In this document: positions 7,423 to 7,500 of the stretch, one piece after another
Position numbering within the stretch: the first letter of the stretch is position 1
How the letters are laid out: every line of letters starts with the position of its first letter
NCBI GenBank assembly: GCA_009775535.1
Contig: VSPW01000096.1
Location: 1-7,500 of the forward strand
Direction: 5' to 3'
From: Muribaculaceae bacterium
Lineage (GTDB): Bacteria; Bacteroidota; Bacteroidia; Bacteroidales; Muribaculaceae
DNA: 7,500 nucleotides
The notes under the pieces: generated by a model
Database searches by the model: none
Seen by the model: only the letters and a program-made list of their open reading frames with translations
Told to the model about the DNA's origin: nothing
Translations under genes and position numbers: made by a program

Positions 7423-7500
7423 ATGCGTGGAACAGGCGTTGGACATGTTAAATCCCGGTTAACTGTTTTTAACGGAAATGGCAGGATTGCATATATGGAT
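7423..7500. other. region upstream of fbp, no supported gene
   Basis: These 78 bases contain no feature I can call with confidence. On the minus strand the fbp frame remains open to the window edge, but the promoter box lies within that stretch. On the plus strand ATG codons occur at 7478 and 7495, too close to the edge to judge. A small inverted repeat, GTTAA (7458-7462) and TTAAC (7469-7473), is present and is short enough to be chance. Confidence 0.4.

Noticed and set aside
7439..7497. A divergent plus-strand promoter and gene start (TTG at 7439, TAACTGTT at 7460, ATG at 7478 or 7495)
   Set aside because: The -7 match is poor, the implied leader is very short, and only a few codons are visible before the window ends.
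1..7500. CRISPR arrays, insertion sequences, tRNA or rRNA genes, toxin-antitoxin or phage modules
   Set aside because: I saw no regularly spaced repeats, transposase motifs, terminal inverted repeats or RNA-gene landmarks. Nearly all of the window is occupied by four ordinary-looking genes on one strand.

Overview
The window looks like a chromosomal segment from a member of the Bacteroidota, most likely order Bacteroidales. The evidence is the gene content (paired GH92 mannosidase lipoproteins and a long class III fructose-1,6-bisphosphatase), A/T-rich start regions with no Shine-Dalgarno sequence, and a perfect Bacteroides-type -7 box (TAACTTTG) upstream of one gene. I cannot fix the genus. 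All four recognisable genes lie on the minus strand, so transcription runs from right to left.

From right to left: (1) 7423-7500 is a short leader with no demonstrable gene, followed by a promoter-like box at 7415-7422. (2) fbp (7334 to 5325) encodes a class III fructose-1,6-bisphosphatase. (3) 5089-5324 is a 236-bp gap holding a 7-bp inverted repeat and a weak -7-like box, but no recognisable intrinsic terminator. (4) A GH92 alpha-mannosidase lipoprotein (5088 to 2869) is followed after 37 bp by (5) a second, strongly diverged GH92 lipoprotein (2831 to 468), and after 15 bp by (6) the N-terminal 150 residues of an AmpG/PAT-type MFS transporter that runs off the left edge.

The two mannosidases and the transporter probably form one operon that trims alpha-mannosides (for example N-glycan or yeast-mannan fragments) outside the cytoplasm and imports a product. 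The second-transcribed mannosidase carries the His-Glu pair, at the exact spacing from the general acid that I recall for the alpha-1,2-mannosidase BT3990. The first lacks that pair and has a shorter loop there, so the two enzymes probably cut different linkages. No SusC/SusD pair, sensor/regulator or other glycosidase is visible here. fbp is probably an independent gluconeogenic gene that happens to sit upstream.

This is a fairly ordinary glycan-utilisation region, and I see no evidence of a new system. The most unusual item is a perfect 33-bp direct repeat, in the same codon phase, shared by the two otherwise diverged GH92 genes.
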